A stretch of 64,000 nt of DNA from Planctomycetota bacterium (GTDB lineage: Bacteria; Planctomycetota; OFTM77), in NCBI GenBank assembly GCA_029260795.1, contig JAJDCO010000094.1:1-64000 (forward strand), read 5' to 3'. Position numbers and translations under genes: made by a program. This document shows positions 43,638 through 53,302 of this stretch, piece by piece. The notes under the pieces were generated by a model. That model was not told where the DNA came from. It did no database searches and saw only the letters and a program-made list of their open reading frames with translations. Positions within the stretch are counted from its first letter, which is position 1. Each line of letters opens with the position of its first letter.

Positions 43638-45497
43638 TCAAGCCCAGCGCTGCAGCCACAGCTCCAGGCAGAGCAATGCCCAAATCTGTCGGGCCGGCCC
43701 GTCCGTGGCTCCTTGCACCGTGGCCTCGATCGCGGACGGCTCGAACCAGTCCTTCACACGGGCCTGTGGGTCGAGCAGTCGCTCCTCGAGCCACGGCTTC
43801 CAAGGCCCTCGTGCCCAGAGCGAGAGCGGAGTCGGAAAGCCCTTCTTGTCCCGACGCTCGAGTATCGACCGAGGGACTCGGTCGGCCGCGACGTCGCGGA
43901 GCAAGCCCTTGAGGCGTCCGCCCGGCATCCGCTCACTCGGTCGCACGCGGCGAACGGCCGCGACCCAGTCCGGGTCGAGCAGGGGAACGCGCGCCTCGAC
44001 CGAGTGCGCCATCGAAAGACGGTCTTCGACCTGGAGCAGCGCCTGTAGCGAAGTCTCCGCCTCGAAGGTGAGCACACCCGCGAGGAAGTCGTCCCGAGTA
44101 CGCTCGTCGAACCGCGCGCGCCACATCGCCGTGACCTGGTCGGACTCCTCGCGCCACTCGGGGCGAAGCCGCGTCGTCAACGGTCCGGAGCGCTGCAACA
44201 AGCCCCAGTAGGCCTCGCGGAGACCGCGTCGCGACGCGATCTCGGCGAAGCGCGTCCACAGCGGCTCGTAGCCGACGAGCTGCGTGAGCTCGGGCCAACG
44301 GCGTCTCGAGCGCTCCTCGACCTGCCCGTCCCTTTCGAATGCAATCCCTTCCCCGAGCCAGCGCTCGCCGCCCCAAGCCAGCAGATGTCGGACGTAGCCG
44401 CCAAAGAGCTCGTCGCCTCCCAGTCCGGACCACAGCACTCGCTCGTGGCGCCCGACCTCGCGATAGAGGGAGTACAATGCCAGCGCGCCCGGGCCGGCCG
44501 CAGGCTCGTCGAGAGCCGTGATGATCGCATCGAGGTCTCGCCCGCATTGCTCCGGATCGATGGTGACCACGGTCCATTCGGCCTGACGATCTTCGACCAC
44601 TCTCTTCGCCCACGGCGACTCGTCGTACTCGGGTCCTGCCTCGAATCGGCCGGTATAGCAACGAGGTGTCGGAGTGACCGAGCTCGCCACCACCGACGAG
44701 TCGAGACCGCCGCTCAACGCCACTCCGAACGAGACTTCACCGGGGACCTGCCGCGTGATGGCCGAGTCGAGCGCCTCTCGCAGTGCCTCGAGGTCCGCAG
44801 ACTCGTCGCCTGCGCCCAGCTGTAGATCGCTCCATTGCAGACGCGGCCTGAGCTCTCCGCCCTGCCACTCCCAGACACCGGGCTCGACCCGCGAAACACC
44901 TTCGAACATCGTGCGGGCGCCGGCCGTCTGCTGGAAGCTCACGTACTCGAGCACGCCGGAGGCATCGGGTCGGAGAGGCTGGTCTGCGAGAGCGGCCAGC
45001 GCCTTGATCTCGGAGGCGAAGGCACACGCTCCGTCCGAGAGCCCGAGTCGATAGAGCGGCTTCACCCCCAACGCATCTCGCCCGACGAACAACCGGCGCT
45101 CGGCGCGGTCCCAGATCAGGCAGGCGAAGATCCCGCTCAGGCGCTCGAAGGCGTCGACACCGAGCGCCTCGAAGCTCTCGACCACGACCTCGGTATCGGA
45201 GCGCGTTCGAAGTGCGATGCCGCGTCCTCGGAGCCAGCTCCCCATGTCGTCGGCGTTGTAGATCTCGCCGTTGTACACGAGGACGTGGCGGCCCGAGGCG
45301 GATGTGAAGGGCTGCGCGCCGCCGGCCGGATCGACGATCGCCAGGCGAGTCGCGCCGAGAAGCAAGCCGGCCGGATCCGAGAATCGGCCTCGAGCGTCCG
45401 GGCCTCGATGGTCGAGTCGCGCGAGTGCCTTTTCGAACGCGACTCCCGTCGAAGCTTCCATCGCGGTCTCGAAGCGAAGTCCGACGATGCCGCACAT
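43638..45497 (-). CDS. asnB: Asparagine synthetase (glutamine-hydrolysing), AsnB/AsnO type
   Basis: 619 residues from the ATG at 45497, which exposes Cys2 (MCGIVG) as the N-terminal glutaminase nucleophile. Glutaminase domain (residues 2-210: NGEIYN, RSDTEV) then the synthetase domain with the PP-loop LSGGLDSSVVA (about residue 265) and later LSGLGGDELFGGY-like segment (WSGLGGDELFGGY) and RDKKGFPTPL. It amidates a carboxylate using glutamine and ATP. Its start overlaps the GT2 stop (TGATG); with a methyltransferase upstream this looks like a sugar or surface-polymer module, where AsnB-type enzymes amidate sugar acids. Plain asparagine synthesis is the alternative. Confidence 0.93.
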   Translation of the reverse strand: MCGIVGLRFETAMEASTGVAFEKALARLDHRGPDARGRFSDPAGLLLGATRLAIVDPAGGAQPFTSASGRHVLVYNGEIYNADDMGSWLRGRGIALRTRSDTEVVVESFEALGVDAFERLSGIFACLIWDRAERRLFVGRDALGVKPLYRLGLSDGACAFASEIKALAALADQPLRPDASGVLEYVSFQQTAGARTMFEGVSRVEPGVWEWQGGELRPRLQWSDLQLGAGDESADLEALREALDSAITRQVPGEVSFGVALSGGLDSSVVASSVTPTPRCYTGRFEAGPEYDESPWAKRVVEDRQAEWTVVTIDPEQCGRDLDAIITALDEPAAGPGALALYSLYREVGRHERVLWSGLGGDELFGGYVRHLLAWGGERWLGEGIAFERDGQVEERSRRRWPELTQLVGYEPLWTRFAEIASRRGLREAYWGLLQRSGPLTTRLRPEWREESDQVTAMWRARFDERTRDDFLAGVLTFEAETSLQALLQVEDRLSMAHSVEARVPLLDPDWVAAVRRVRPSERMPGGRLKGLLRDVAADRVPRSILERRDKKGFPTPLSLWARGPWKPWLEERLLDPQARVKDWFEPSAIEATVQGATDGPARQIWALLCLELWLQRWA

Positions 45498-46249
45498 CAG
45501 CTCGAGCCTCGATGGCGCCCGAGGAGACGCTCCCCGGCGACACGAGCCAGCAGACCGAGGTGCGCGCACGCCGTGCGGCCGATCTTCATCTTGGAGACAC
45601 CCGCCGGGCGCTCACCTAGCCGAGAAGGAATCTCGACCACCCGGGCACCGGAGAGCCGAGCCCGCACGAGGATCTCGGCTGCCGCCAGGAATCCGTCGGA
45701 ACGAAAGGTCAGGTTGTGGAAGAGCGAGGCCCGATAGGCGCGGAACGCGCAGGTGTAGGTCGTGATGCCTTCCGCCGTCGGGCCGAGTGCCATCCGATAC
45801 AGGCTCGACGCCAGGCGGGAGAGCACCCGTCGCCCGAGAGGCACCTCGAGCGACACCTGCCCTTCGGCCCCGAAAGGCGTGGCGGTCGCGAGATCGGCGT
45901 CGGCGAGTGCCTCCAGCAGCGTGAGCACGTCCTCGATCGGGTAGACGCAGTCGGCGTCGTAGCAGACGATCGCATCCGCATGAGCGTGGTCGAAGCCGGT
46001 CCGCATCGCGGCGCCGACGCCTCGATTCCGCGGGTGCTTCAGCACTTCGGCCGAGACCAATCCTCGGGCCAGCTCAGTAAGCATCGCGGCGGTCTCATCC
46101 TGGCTGCCATCGTCGACGAAGAGGAAGGTCGGCAGGTATCCGTCGCCGGCGAGCAGGCTTTGCATGCGACCCATCGTGGAGGCGAGGTGCGAGCGCATGG
46201 CCGCCTCGTTGAAGGCCGGCACGACGATGCTGACGCGCTCGATCTTCAC
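45497..46249 (-). CDS. GT2-family glycosyltransferase (DPM1/GtrB-like)
   Basis: 250 residues; GTG at 46249 overlaps the upstream methyltransferase stop as GTGA. GT-A fold with VSIVVPAFNEA, VDDGSQDET and the metal-binding DAD in CYDADCVYP; later RSDGFLAAAEILVRARLSG. No membrane segment after the domain, so it resembles soluble dolichyl-phosphate mannose synthase. It probably charges a polyprenyl phosphate with a sugar. Coupled to the methyltransferase and AsnB genes. Confidence 0.92.
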   Translation of the reverse strand: MKIERVSIVVPAFNEAAMRSHLASTMGRMQSLLAGDGYLPTFLFVDDGSQDETAAMLTELARGLVSAEVLKHPRNRGVGAAMRTGFDHAHADAIVCYDADCVYPIEDVLTLLEALADADLATATPFGAEGQVSLEVPLGRRVLSRLASSLYRMALGPTAEGITTYTCAFRAYRASLFHNLTFRSDGFLAAAEILVRARLSGARVVEIPSRLGERPAGVSKMKIGRTACAHLGLLARVAGERLLGRHRGSS

Positions 46250-47187
46250 GTCGTCCGTTCCGGCCGACGAGCGATGCACCCGACGGGCACCGGGAGGCTC
46301 TCGACGTCGACGAGCCCCGCGGCCTGCAGCCAGCCGGCCACCTCCTTGAAGGTGTGATGGCTCTGGTACGGCGGCGACAGCCAGTCCCAGACAACCTGAG
46401 CACACTGACGCCAAGTCGCCCGGCCGAGGCGAGTCTGTGAGTAGGTCGGGACGAGGGAGAGCAGCGGGACGAGCGCGTAGCAAAGTGCTGCCAGGAGACG
46501 GTTCGGCATCCGGGTCGTCACGATGCGCAGCCACCGATTGGTGATCTCCCAGGCCCGGCCCCCCCGTGGGTAGACCCAGAGATAGAGGTATCCCCCCGGA
46601 GCCACGAGCCTCGCCAGAGCACGCACGGCCGCCTCGGGCTCGGGCGTGTGATGCACGACGCCGTCCGAGAAGACGAGGTCGAACGACTCTGGTGCGAGCG
46701 GTGGGTGCCGGACGTCGCCTCGCACGCGCAGTACCTCGGGGGGATCGTCCTCGCGGCCCAGCTCGAGCCCACGTCCGAGGTCGAGGCCAACGACGAGCGT
46801 CGCGCCCAGCTCGGCGAAGGCGCTCAGGTAGCGCCCGTGCCCAGCGCCGGCATCGAGGACCGATCGACCGGGATAGAATCGAGCATCGATCGAGGAGCCG
46901 ACTCGCTCGGAGACCAAGAGCTCCCTCATCTCCTCGGGTGTCTTGCCGAAGATCCGGGGCTCCCGCCCCCAGTGTCGCCACTGATACTCGAAGCGCTCTC
47001 GGGTCGTCGCTTCCTCCGAGTCGGTCACGAATCGTGGCAAGCCGTTCTCGATCGGGTAGCGACGTCCTTCTTCGGAGACCCAACAGCCGTTGGCCGGGTC
47101 GCCTTCGAGCCGCAGGGCACTGCCCGAGACGGGGCATCGGAGCAGGTCCCAGCCGGGCCGCACGGTCTGCATGGCCGCCCCGCTCAC
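46246..47187 (-). CDS. Class I SAM methyltransferase with Trm112-like N-terminus
   Basis: 313 residues from a GTG at 47187; an ATG at 47172 (308 residues) is equally possible. N-terminal Trm112-like part (LLRCPVSGSALRLEG, RYPIENGLPRFV) then the SAM domain (VLDAGAGHGRYLSAFAELGA, VGLDLGRGL, FDLVFSDGVVHHTP) and a longer C-terminal helical part (residues 210-300). Common in exopolysaccharide and O-antigen clusters. First gene of the coupled methyltransferase-GT2-AsnB set. Confidence 0.88.
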   Translation of the reverse strand: MSGAAMQTVRPGWDLLRCPVSGSALRLEGDPANGCWVSEEGRRYPIENGLPRFVTDSEEATTRERFEYQWRHWGREPRIFGKTPEEMRELLVSERVGSSIDARFYPGRSVLDAGAGHGRYLSAFAELGATLVVGLDLGRGLELGREDDPPEVLRVRGDVRHPPLAPESFDLVFSDGVVHHTPEPEAAVRALARLVAPGGYLYLWVYPRGGRAWEITNRWLRIVTTRMPNRLLAALCYALVPLLSLVPTYSQTRLGRATWRQCAQVVWDWLSPPYQSHHTFKEVAGWLQAAGLVDVESLPVPVGCIARRPERTT

Positions 47188-47257
47188 TGCGCACCTCGCC
47201 GTCTCTGCGGCCGGGGCCTGTTCGCGACTTCACTCATCCCATCATTCCTGTATCGCC

Positions 47258-48103
47258 TCACCCGTCGCCGCGACCGGCCTCGTCGATCAATCGACGCACC
47301 AGCCGGATATCGTCCCAAGTCTCGCGCTTGGCAGCCGGATTGCGGAGGAGATAGGCCGGGTGCCAGGTCGGCACGACCTTCACGCCTTGCCAGGAATGGG
47401 CCCGACCCCGAAGGGACGTCACACCGCGAGTCACCCCGAGCACGGCGCGCGCGGCATGCGAGCCGAGCGTACAGATGACCACCGGTCGGATGGCCGCGAT
47501 TTGGCGCTTGAGGTAGCCGATACAGCAGGCCACCTCGTCGGGTCGCGGATCGCGATTGGCCGGGGGCCGGCACTTGAGGACGTTGGCGATGTAGACGTCC
47601 TCACGGCGAAGCTGGATCGCCTCGATGATCTTGGTGAGCAGCTGACCGGCGCGCCCGACGAACGGCTGCCCTTGCTCGTCCTCGTCCGCCCCTGGTCCTT
47701 CGCCGACGAACATCACCGGCGCGGTCGGGCTGCCTTCACCGAACACGACCGTCTGACGAGTCTCGGCCAATCGACAGCGCGTGCAGGCGAGGGCTTCGAC
47801 GCGGACCTCATCGAGTGCCACCTCCGGTGAGATAAGATCGTCGAGGGACGTCGAGTCGACCGCGGGTGAGGCCGGGACTGCGCGCGTGTGCTCGACGCTC
47901 TCCACGACCTCGTGGTCCGCCTCCGTCAACTCAGGCGAGTCCTCTCGGGCCGGCCCGTCCGATTTCGGTGCGGCCGCTGGCTGGGGAGCTGGCAACCGGG
48001 TCGCCTCGCGGTGGCCGAAGGCCGACTCGAGCTCGATCCGTCTTCGGAGAGCGAGGAAGAGCTCGTGTGCCTCGAGCTCGGCGGCGCCTTCCGGCTCGGT
48101 CAT
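47258..48103 (-). CDS. Uracil-DNA glycosylase family 4 ([4Fe-4S])
   Basis: 281 residues. About 100 residues of low-complexity N-terminal extension precede the catalytic domain. Motifs: CTRCRLAETR (two Fe-S cysteines), GEGPGADEDEQGQPFVGRAG (motif 1), NVLKCRPPANRDPRPDEVACC (further Fe-S cysteines), HPAYLLRNP (motif 3). Family 4 enzymes remove uracil from DNA, mostly in bacteria and archaea lacking a classic Ung. Its ATG overlaps the MtaB stop (ATGA). Confidence 0.94.
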   Translation of the reverse strand: MTEPEGAAELEAHELFLALRRRIELESAFGHREATRLPAPQPAAAPKSDGPAREDSPELTEADHEVVESVEHTRAVPASPAVDSTSLDDLISPEVALDEVRVEALACTRCRLAETRQTVVFGEGSPTAPVMFVGEGPGADEDEQGQPFVGRAGQLLTKIIEAIQLRREDVYIANVLKCRPPANRDPRPDEVACCIGYLKRQIAAIRPVVICTLGSHAARAVLGVTRGVTSLRGRAHSWQGVKVVPTWHPAYLLRNPAAKRETWDDIRLVRRLIDEAGRGDG

Positions 48104-49386
48104 CGGCGCGCCCCCAGCATCTCGAAGGCACGCGCCGACTCGAGGCGCACGGGCACCAGCTGTCCGATGACGTCCGGGAGGGACGAGAACGAGACTTTGA
48201 TGAAGTTCTCGGTCAATCCGCTCGCCTGTCCCGCCTCGTCACACTCCTCGACCAGCACTTCGGAATCCGAGCCGACGAAGCGTTGGCGGAACTCGAGAGC
48301 GGCGCGTCGCTCGAGATCTTCGATGCGTCGCTTTCGCTCGCGCACCACCCGAGGGTCGATCCGGTGACTCAGCTTCTCGGCTGGCGTTCCCGGGCGCACG
48401 CCATACGGGAAGAGATGGATCTTCGAGAACCCGGCCGCCTCGACCGTTTCCAGTGAGGCGTCGAACTCCGCCTCGCTCTCACCCGGAAAGCCGACGATGA
48501 GATCGGTCGTGATCGCCATGTCGGATCGTGCCTGCCGAGCGGCGGCGACGCAGTCCAAGAAGTCACCGCTACGATAGAGGCGCCCCATCCGGCGAAGGGT
48601 CGCGTCGCAACCGCTCTGGAGTGGCAGATGCAGATGGCCACACAAGCGGGGACGGCTCGCAAACAGCGCCAGCAGCCGAGTCGAGACCTCGTTGGAGTCG
48701 AGGCTCGAGATCCGGAGTCGTGGAAGCTCGGTGCGGTCCAGGATCGCTTCGACCAGGTCCGCCAGCTCGAGCCGCGAGCCGAGATCGTGTCCGAAGAGGC
48801 CGATGTGGATGCCGGTCAGAACGACCTCATGGTATCCCCGTCGATGGATGGCATCGATCTCGGCGACGAGCTCGTCGAGGGTCCGACTCCGGCTCGCGCC
48901 TCGCACGAACGGGATGATGCAATAGGTGCACTTCAGGTCGCACCCGTCCTGGATCTTGACGAAGACTCGGTGTCGCCCCCCGAAGTCTCGAACGCCCATC
49001 GGCGTCGCGACCTCGGCATCGAATCCCTCCTCCTCGAGGAAAAGCTGCACGAGGCGGTCCTTGTCCGCGTGGCGGAAGACGCGCCCCACACCCACCATGT
49101 CTTCGAGACGCTCGAAGTCGGTGTTTGCCATGCAACCGGTCACGAGCACGCGCGCACCCGGGCTCCGCCGCATCGATCCCCGAATCTGCTGCCGCGACTT
49201 CTTGTCGCTGACCCCGGTCACCGTGCAGGTGTTGATGACGACGACCTCGGCCGGCCGATCCGACGGGACCTCCGTGAAACCCTGGGCGAGAAAGCCCTCA
49301 CGAATCTGTTGGGATTCGTACTGATTGACCTTGCAGCCAAGAGTCACGAACGAGACTCGGCGGTCCGGTTGAGTCGCGAGGAGCAC
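48100..49386 (-). CDS. mtaB: tRNA t6A37 methylthiotransferase MtaB (radical SAM)
   Basis: 428 residues from the GTG at 49386, with GGAGAAGA seven bases upstream; the open frame extends to 49902 without domains. UPF0004 domain with three cluster cysteines (TLGCKVNQ, NTCTVT, VTGCMA), radical-SAM CxxxCxxC (GCDLKCTYCIIPF), and a C-terminal TRAM domain (residues about 365-425). The TLGCKVNQYES and NTCTVTGVSDKKSRQ strings mark the MtaB rather than the MiaB branch. It adds methylthio to t6A37 in tRNA. Translationally coupled to the uracil-DNA glycosylase. Confidence 0.94.
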   Translation of the reverse strand: MLLATQPDRRVSFVTLGCKVNQYESQQIREGFLAQGFTEVPSDRPAEVVVINTCTVTGVSDKKSRQQIRGSMRRSPGARVLVTGCMANTDFERLEDMVGVGRVFRHADKDRLVQLFLEEEGFDAEVATPMGVRDFGGRHRVFVKIQDGCDLKCTYCIIPFVRGASRSRTLDELVAEIDAIHRRGYHEVVLTGIHIGLFGHDLGSRLELADLVEAILDRTELPRLRISSLDSNEVSTRLLALFASRPRLCGHLHLPLQSGCDATLRRMGRLYRSGDFLDCVAAARQARSDMAITTDLIVGFPGESEAEFDASLETVEAAGFSKIHLFPYGVRPGTPAEKLSHRIDPRVVRERKRRIEDLERRAALEFRQRFVGSDSEVLVEECDEAGQASGLTENFIKVSFSSLPDVIGQLVPVRLESARAFEMLGARR

Positions 49387-49536
49387 GGGGTAGTCTTCTC
49401 CAGGTGTGAAAAGGGAGACGATTCGACATTCTGAGAACGCGAGTCGGAGAAGGCAAGACAAGCTCGAATCGAAAGGCATCTTCTCAATCGAGGGGTCGTC
49501 CGGAGAGGTCCGGACGATCTGCAATCGCTCGAGGCC

Positions 49537-49566
49537 TTGCTCGATCGTTCGGGCGGCTGTTACGAT
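49537..49566 (+). promoter_or_regulatory. Candidate promoter of the pilus operon
   Basis: TTGCTC (49537-49542), 18-bp spacer, and an extended -10 TGTTACGAT (TACGAT 49561-49566). It is about 94 bases upstream of the PilM-like start, in the 273-bp divergent gap shared with mtaB. Confidence 0.35.
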
Positions 49567-49659
49567 CGAGGCTCGACCGACGCCGGGAACGCTGCCTGTC
49601 ACCGCGCCTCGATCGTGTCCGCGCTTGGGCACGGTCCTCTTCAAGGGGAACACAGAGGG

Positions 49660-51303
49660 ATGCTGGGCTCCCAGACGACGTGGGGCATCGACATCGGTGC
49701 CACCTCGATCAAGCTCGTTCGGATCGTGCGTCGGCGAGACGAGCTGACGCTGCTCGAGAGCGACAGCCGCTTTCTCGGCGACGACGCACCGAAGCAGTCG
49801 GCCGACGAGCAGAGGCGACGGCTCTCCGAAGCCCTGCGCGACCTCGCCGATCGGCATCACTTGCGCGCGGGAGCACGCATCTCGGTCGCCATCCCCGGGC
49901 AATCAGCATTCCCGCAGGTCGTCTCCCTTCCGCCCGTCGAGCCCGACAAGGTCGGCGAGCTCGTCCGCTACGAAGCCAGCCGCCGGATCCCGTACGAGCC
50001 CGACGACGTCGTGCTCGGCCATGTGGCTCTACCCGGTCCCACGGTCAACGAGCAGCGCCTCTTCGTGCTCAGCGTGCGCAAGGACATCGTCCAGTGGTAT
50101 CTCGAGGCCTTTCGGGACGCGCAGCTGCCGGTCGACGATCTGCAGGTCGCGCCGATCGCTCTCTACAACTACCTCGAGTACGACCACAAGACCTACGTGC
50201 CCACGATCGTCCTCGACATCGGACGCACGGCCACCGACATCCTCTTGGTGACGGAGGAAGTCCATTGGTGCCGGACCCTGCCGATCGGCGGATTCGATTG
50301 GACCCGGACCCTCGCCGCGACCGCGCATGTCTCCGAGGAGGAGGCGGAGCAACGCAAGGTTCAAGGCAGCTGGTCCGAGGAGAAGACGATTCGCGCCTTA
50401 CGCCCCGATCTGGAGCGGCTGCGGCAAGAGATCGAGAAGGCGATCGACTTCGGGTTGCCGGACCTGACGCCGAGCGCGTTTCGAAGGGTCTGGCTGCACG
50501 GCGGTTCGGCCGAACTGCCCGGGCTCGACGCCTTCATTCAAGAGTCCTTCCCCCATGCCAAGGTTCAGCGCCTCGCTTCCTTGAGGCGATTGCACATCGT
50601 GCAGCGCGCCTACACCTCCGATCTGCACGAGCACTTGGGAAGCCTGGGAGCCGCTCTGGGTGCCGCCATCCAAGGGAGTGGGCAGGCGACGAATGATCTG
50701 CGCCTCCTGCCGCACCGCGCCAGCCGGCACGCGGCGAGCGCGCTGTTCCTCGAGGTCGCGTGCGCAGCAGCGATCGCGTTGCTGCTGGGCCTGTTGGTCC
50801 TTTGGACTCGCGCCGACAATCGGGCCCTCAAACAGCATCGGAGCGCCGTCGAATCGGCCTTCGAAGAGCTCGAGAGCACCGCAAGCGAGACGAAGTCGTT
50901 GCGTGCTCGAACGGATCTCAGACGACGCCGACTCGAGGTGCTGAGCTCAGCGCCGCTGAACCAAGGAGGCTCGCTGCTTCAGGTGCGCGAGATCCTGAGC
51001 ACGCTCGACGGATTCGGCTCTCGCGGGCTCCAGGTTCTGCGTCTCGAGGTGCACTCGAGCTTGCGAGGACCCGATTCGGGCCTGCTGGAGATCGCGTTGC
51101 CCGTCAATCCTTCGGCATCCGATACCTTGGAGCAGCTGCCCAACCGCTTGTCCGAGCTCGCATCGATTCACGGGCTGACCGTGACTCACGGCCCGATCGG
51201 AGCCTCCGAGCTCGCCTGGCCGGCGAGCCCCTTGCCGGTCGAGCTGGCACGCTTTCAGGTCGTCCGGTACCGTTGGACGGTCGACTCGGACTCGAAGGCA
51301 TGA
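49660..51303 (+). CDS. pilM: PilM-PilN fusion, type IV pilus inner-membrane alignment protein
   Basis: 547 residues from the ATG at 49660; the upstream frame is not supported. Residues about 1-345 are an actin-like PilM domain (WGIDIGATSIKLVRIV, IVLDIGRTATDILLVT, HGGSAELPGLD). One membrane segment follows (residues about 362-384, EVACAAAIALLLGLLVLW). Then a coiled coil and an alpha/beta domain typical of PilN (residues about 390-547). In most species PilM is cytoplasmic and binds the N-terminal tail of the membrane protein PilN; here the two are one chain with the right topology. First gene of a four-gene operon ending in a secretin. Confidence 0.87.
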   Translation: MLGSQTTWGIDIGATSIKLVRIVRRRDELTLLESDSRFLGDDAPKQSADEQRRRLSEALRDLADRHHLRAGARISVAIPGQSAFPQVVSLPPVEPDKVGELVRYEASRRIPYEPDDVVLGHVALPGPTVNEQRLFVLSVRKDIVQWYLEAFRDAQLPVDDLQVAPIALYNYLEYDHKTYVPTIVLDIGRTATDILLVTEEVHWCRTLPIGGFDWTRTLAATAHVSEEEAEQRKVQGSWSEEKTIRALRPDLERLRQEIEKAIDFGLPDLTPSAFRRVWLHGGSAELPGLDAFIQESFPHAKVQRLASLRRLHIVQRAYTSDLHEHLGSLGAALGAAIQGSGQATNDLRLLPHRASRHAASALFLEVACAAAIALLLGLLVLWTRADNRALKQHRSAVESAFEELESTASETKSLRARTDLRRRRLEVLSSAPLNQGGSLLQVREILSTLDGFGSRGLQVLRLEVHSSLRGPDSGLLEIALPVNPSASDTLEQLPNRLSELASIHGLTVTHGPIGASELAWPASPLPVELARFQVVRYRWTVDSDSKA

Positions 51304-51313
51304 GGGGAACGCG

Positions 51314-52129
51314 ATGAGACTCGTCAGCGGGCTGCTCGCCGTGATCGTGCTGTGCGGGCTCTCGATCTGGCTGCTGTTCGAGCAGCTGGGTCCGCTTCTG
51401 TTGGAGCGAGATGCCGAGCGGACGGAAACGGCCAAGCTGGAGACGACCCAAAAGCGGCTCCGCAATCGTCATCCCGAGATTCCGGACCTGCACGAGCGGA
51501 CGCAGCTGGCCCAAGAGCTGAGCGACGTCGAGCGCCAGCTGGGTGAGATCACCGATCTGGAGGGCACGCGGATCGCATCGGCGATCGCCGTCGACCTGGC
51601 CAATCGCAGCGGAACGAGCTGGGTCCAGGCATATGCCGAGCACAAGGAGCGCATGGTCGGCGAGTTCTTGTCGGCGGCCACTCGGCGAGGCGCTCGGAGC
51701 CCGAAGGGGGATCTCCTCATCGAGTCGGTCTTGCCCCTGTATGCCTGGGAGCTGGAGCCGGGAAGCCAACCCGCAGACCGTGAGCGGGCGACGCTGGCGC
51801 GTCGCTTGGCGCTCACGGAGCGTGTTCTCGAGGCCGCAGGCCGCGCGGGGCTCTTCGGGCTGGAGAGCCTGAGCTTCTTGAGGCCATCGGGCCTGAGATT
51901 GGATCCGGGCACGGGACTGGAAGCGGTTCCGATGCGGCTGGAAGCACTGGGAACACTGGACGAGTACGAGACCTTCTTGACGGCGTTGTTGAAAGACGAC
52001 GCTCGCCCTCTCGACGCGCTGATCGAAGATCAAGTCTTCGAGCGGTCGGGGAAAGAGGGTGTGTTTACGGGCGGGGCCGGGGCCCCGATCCGGCTCCGAT
52101 TGGACCTGACGGTGATCGCCCGACTCTAA
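51314..52129 (+). CDS. PilO-like bitopic inner-membrane protein
   Basis: 271 residues, ten bases after the PilM-PilN stop. One N-terminal membrane segment (residues about 3-24, VSGLLAVIVLCGLSIWLLF), a coiled coil (ERDAERTETAKLETTQKRLR onward, residues 30-85), and a C-terminal alpha/beta domain. This layout and position equal PilO, which pairs with PilN. Sequence identity to PilO cannot be seen directly, so the assignment is by architecture and context. Confidence 0.65.
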   Translation: MRLVSGLLAVIVLCGLSIWLLFEQLGPLLLERDAERTETAKLETTQKRLRNRHPEIPDLHERTQLAQELSDVERQLGEITDLEGTRIASAIAVDLANRSGTSWVQAYAEHKERMVGEFLSAATRRGARSPKGDLLIESVLPLYAWELEPGSQPADRERATLARRLALTERVLEAAGRAGLFGLESLSFLRPSGLRLDPGTGLEAVPMRLEALGTLDEYETFLTALLKDDARPLDALIEDQVFERSGKEGVFTGGAGAPIRLRLDLTVIARL

Positions 52130-52173
52130 AGACCGAACCGGTCGCGGCGGCCCCGTCGATCTCACACAACTGC

Positions 52174-53199
52174 GTGATGTTGACGCACATCGGCAAATTA
52201 ATCGTATTGACCGCTCTGACGCTCTTTGCTATCGTCCTCGCCCTCAAGCTCTTTGTGGATCGGCCGATCCAGCTCGATCATGAGCAGCGCTTGGCCTCGA
52301 TCGAGAAGGCCATGGTGCTCGCCAAGACCGAGGGTTGGTCGATTCGTGAAGATGATCCGTGGAATAGGAGTTCGCTGCCGGATCACGTGGGCGAGTACCG
52401 CGCAGGGCGAATCCGTCCGTTCGATCTAGGCACGCACCCCGTCGACATCTTTTACTCAGAGGAGGAGATCCGGCCTGCTGGCGAGGCACTGCTCGCTTCG
52501 TCCCGGCAGCTCCAACCTCCGCGCCAGATTCGTGCAGCCGCATCAATGGGCGGCGTCGATCTGGTCTGGAGCCCTCATCCCGACAACGGCGTTCGCGAGG
52601 TTGGCTACGTCGTCTATCGCTGGAGCGATGGCGAACGGCCGGCACCCCGAACGGAGACGGCGCTCACGAAGCCGGCGTTTCGGGACATCGAGGTCGAGTC
52701 GGATCGGGAGTATCGCTACGCGATCCTCTCGGTGCTCGAACGCGAGATCTTGGGGGTCCGGACGCTCGAAAAGAGCGCATGGAGCGAGGTCTTGAGTGTC
52801 CGATCGGCGCAGACGCGTCGCATTCGATACCTGGGGCCGGAGAGCGAGGGACAGGCGCGGTTCCTGGTCGAGGTGCATTACGGCGGAGACTGGGTCCACC
52901 AGACATTCGTCGTCAGCCCGGGCGATCGAATCGGTCGAGACGATCGCGAGCTTCCCTTCGCTTCGGACTACCGGCTCTTGGAAGTCCAACCGCGCGAACG
53001 GGAGGTGCCTCGAGTGCGCCGCGAAGCGGTGTTCGAGACGGACGGACGGCGGCGGGTCTCGGAAGAGACCAATGAGCCGATCTTCGAGGAGGTGACCGAG
53101 ATGGAACGGGAAGCCTTCACAGTAGTGCGGATCGAAAGGCGCTCGAGTCGAGAGCACCTGGAGCTCCAGGCAGGCGAGGGCCCGGTACGGGTCGACTGA
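52174..53199 (+). CDS. Membrane-anchored protein with fibronectin-like domain in the pilus operon
   Basis: 341 residues (GTG at 52174, ATG at 52177 also possible). One N-terminal membrane segment (residues about 8-27). A beta-sandwich resembling fibronectin type III at residues about 115-215 (PRQIRAAASMGGVDLVWSP, VGYVVYRWSDG, DREYRYAILSV), then a beta-rich tail. It occupies the PilP position, between PilO-like and secretin, and may link the inner-membrane complex to the secretin, but no PilP motif is visible. The first about 60 bases are AT-richer than the surroundings. Confidence 0.65.
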   Translation: MMLTHIGKLIVLTALTLFAIVLALKLFVDRPIQLDHEQRLASIEKAMVLAKTEGWSIREDDPWNRSSLPDHVGEYRAGRIRPFDLGTHPVDIFYSEEEIRPAGEALLASSRQLQPPRQIRAAASMGGVDLVWSPHPDNGVREVGYVVYRWSDGERPAPRTETALTKPAFRDIEVESDREYRYAILSVLEREILGVRTLEKSAWSEVLSVRSAQTRRIRYLGPESEGQARFLVEVHYGGDWVHQTFVVSPGDRIGRDDRELPFASDYRLLEVQPREREVPRVRREAVFETDGRRRVSEETNEPIFEEVTEMEREAFTVVRIERRSSREHLELQAGEGPVRVD

Positions 53200-53302
53200 G
53201 CATTCGATGAAGTCGGGGCGCTTCTGGTTTAGGGGCACTTCGGCGGTCGCTTCGGCGAACGTCCGCTTCGCGTCCTGTTCTCGCAGAGAGAAGGAACCAC
53301 CG

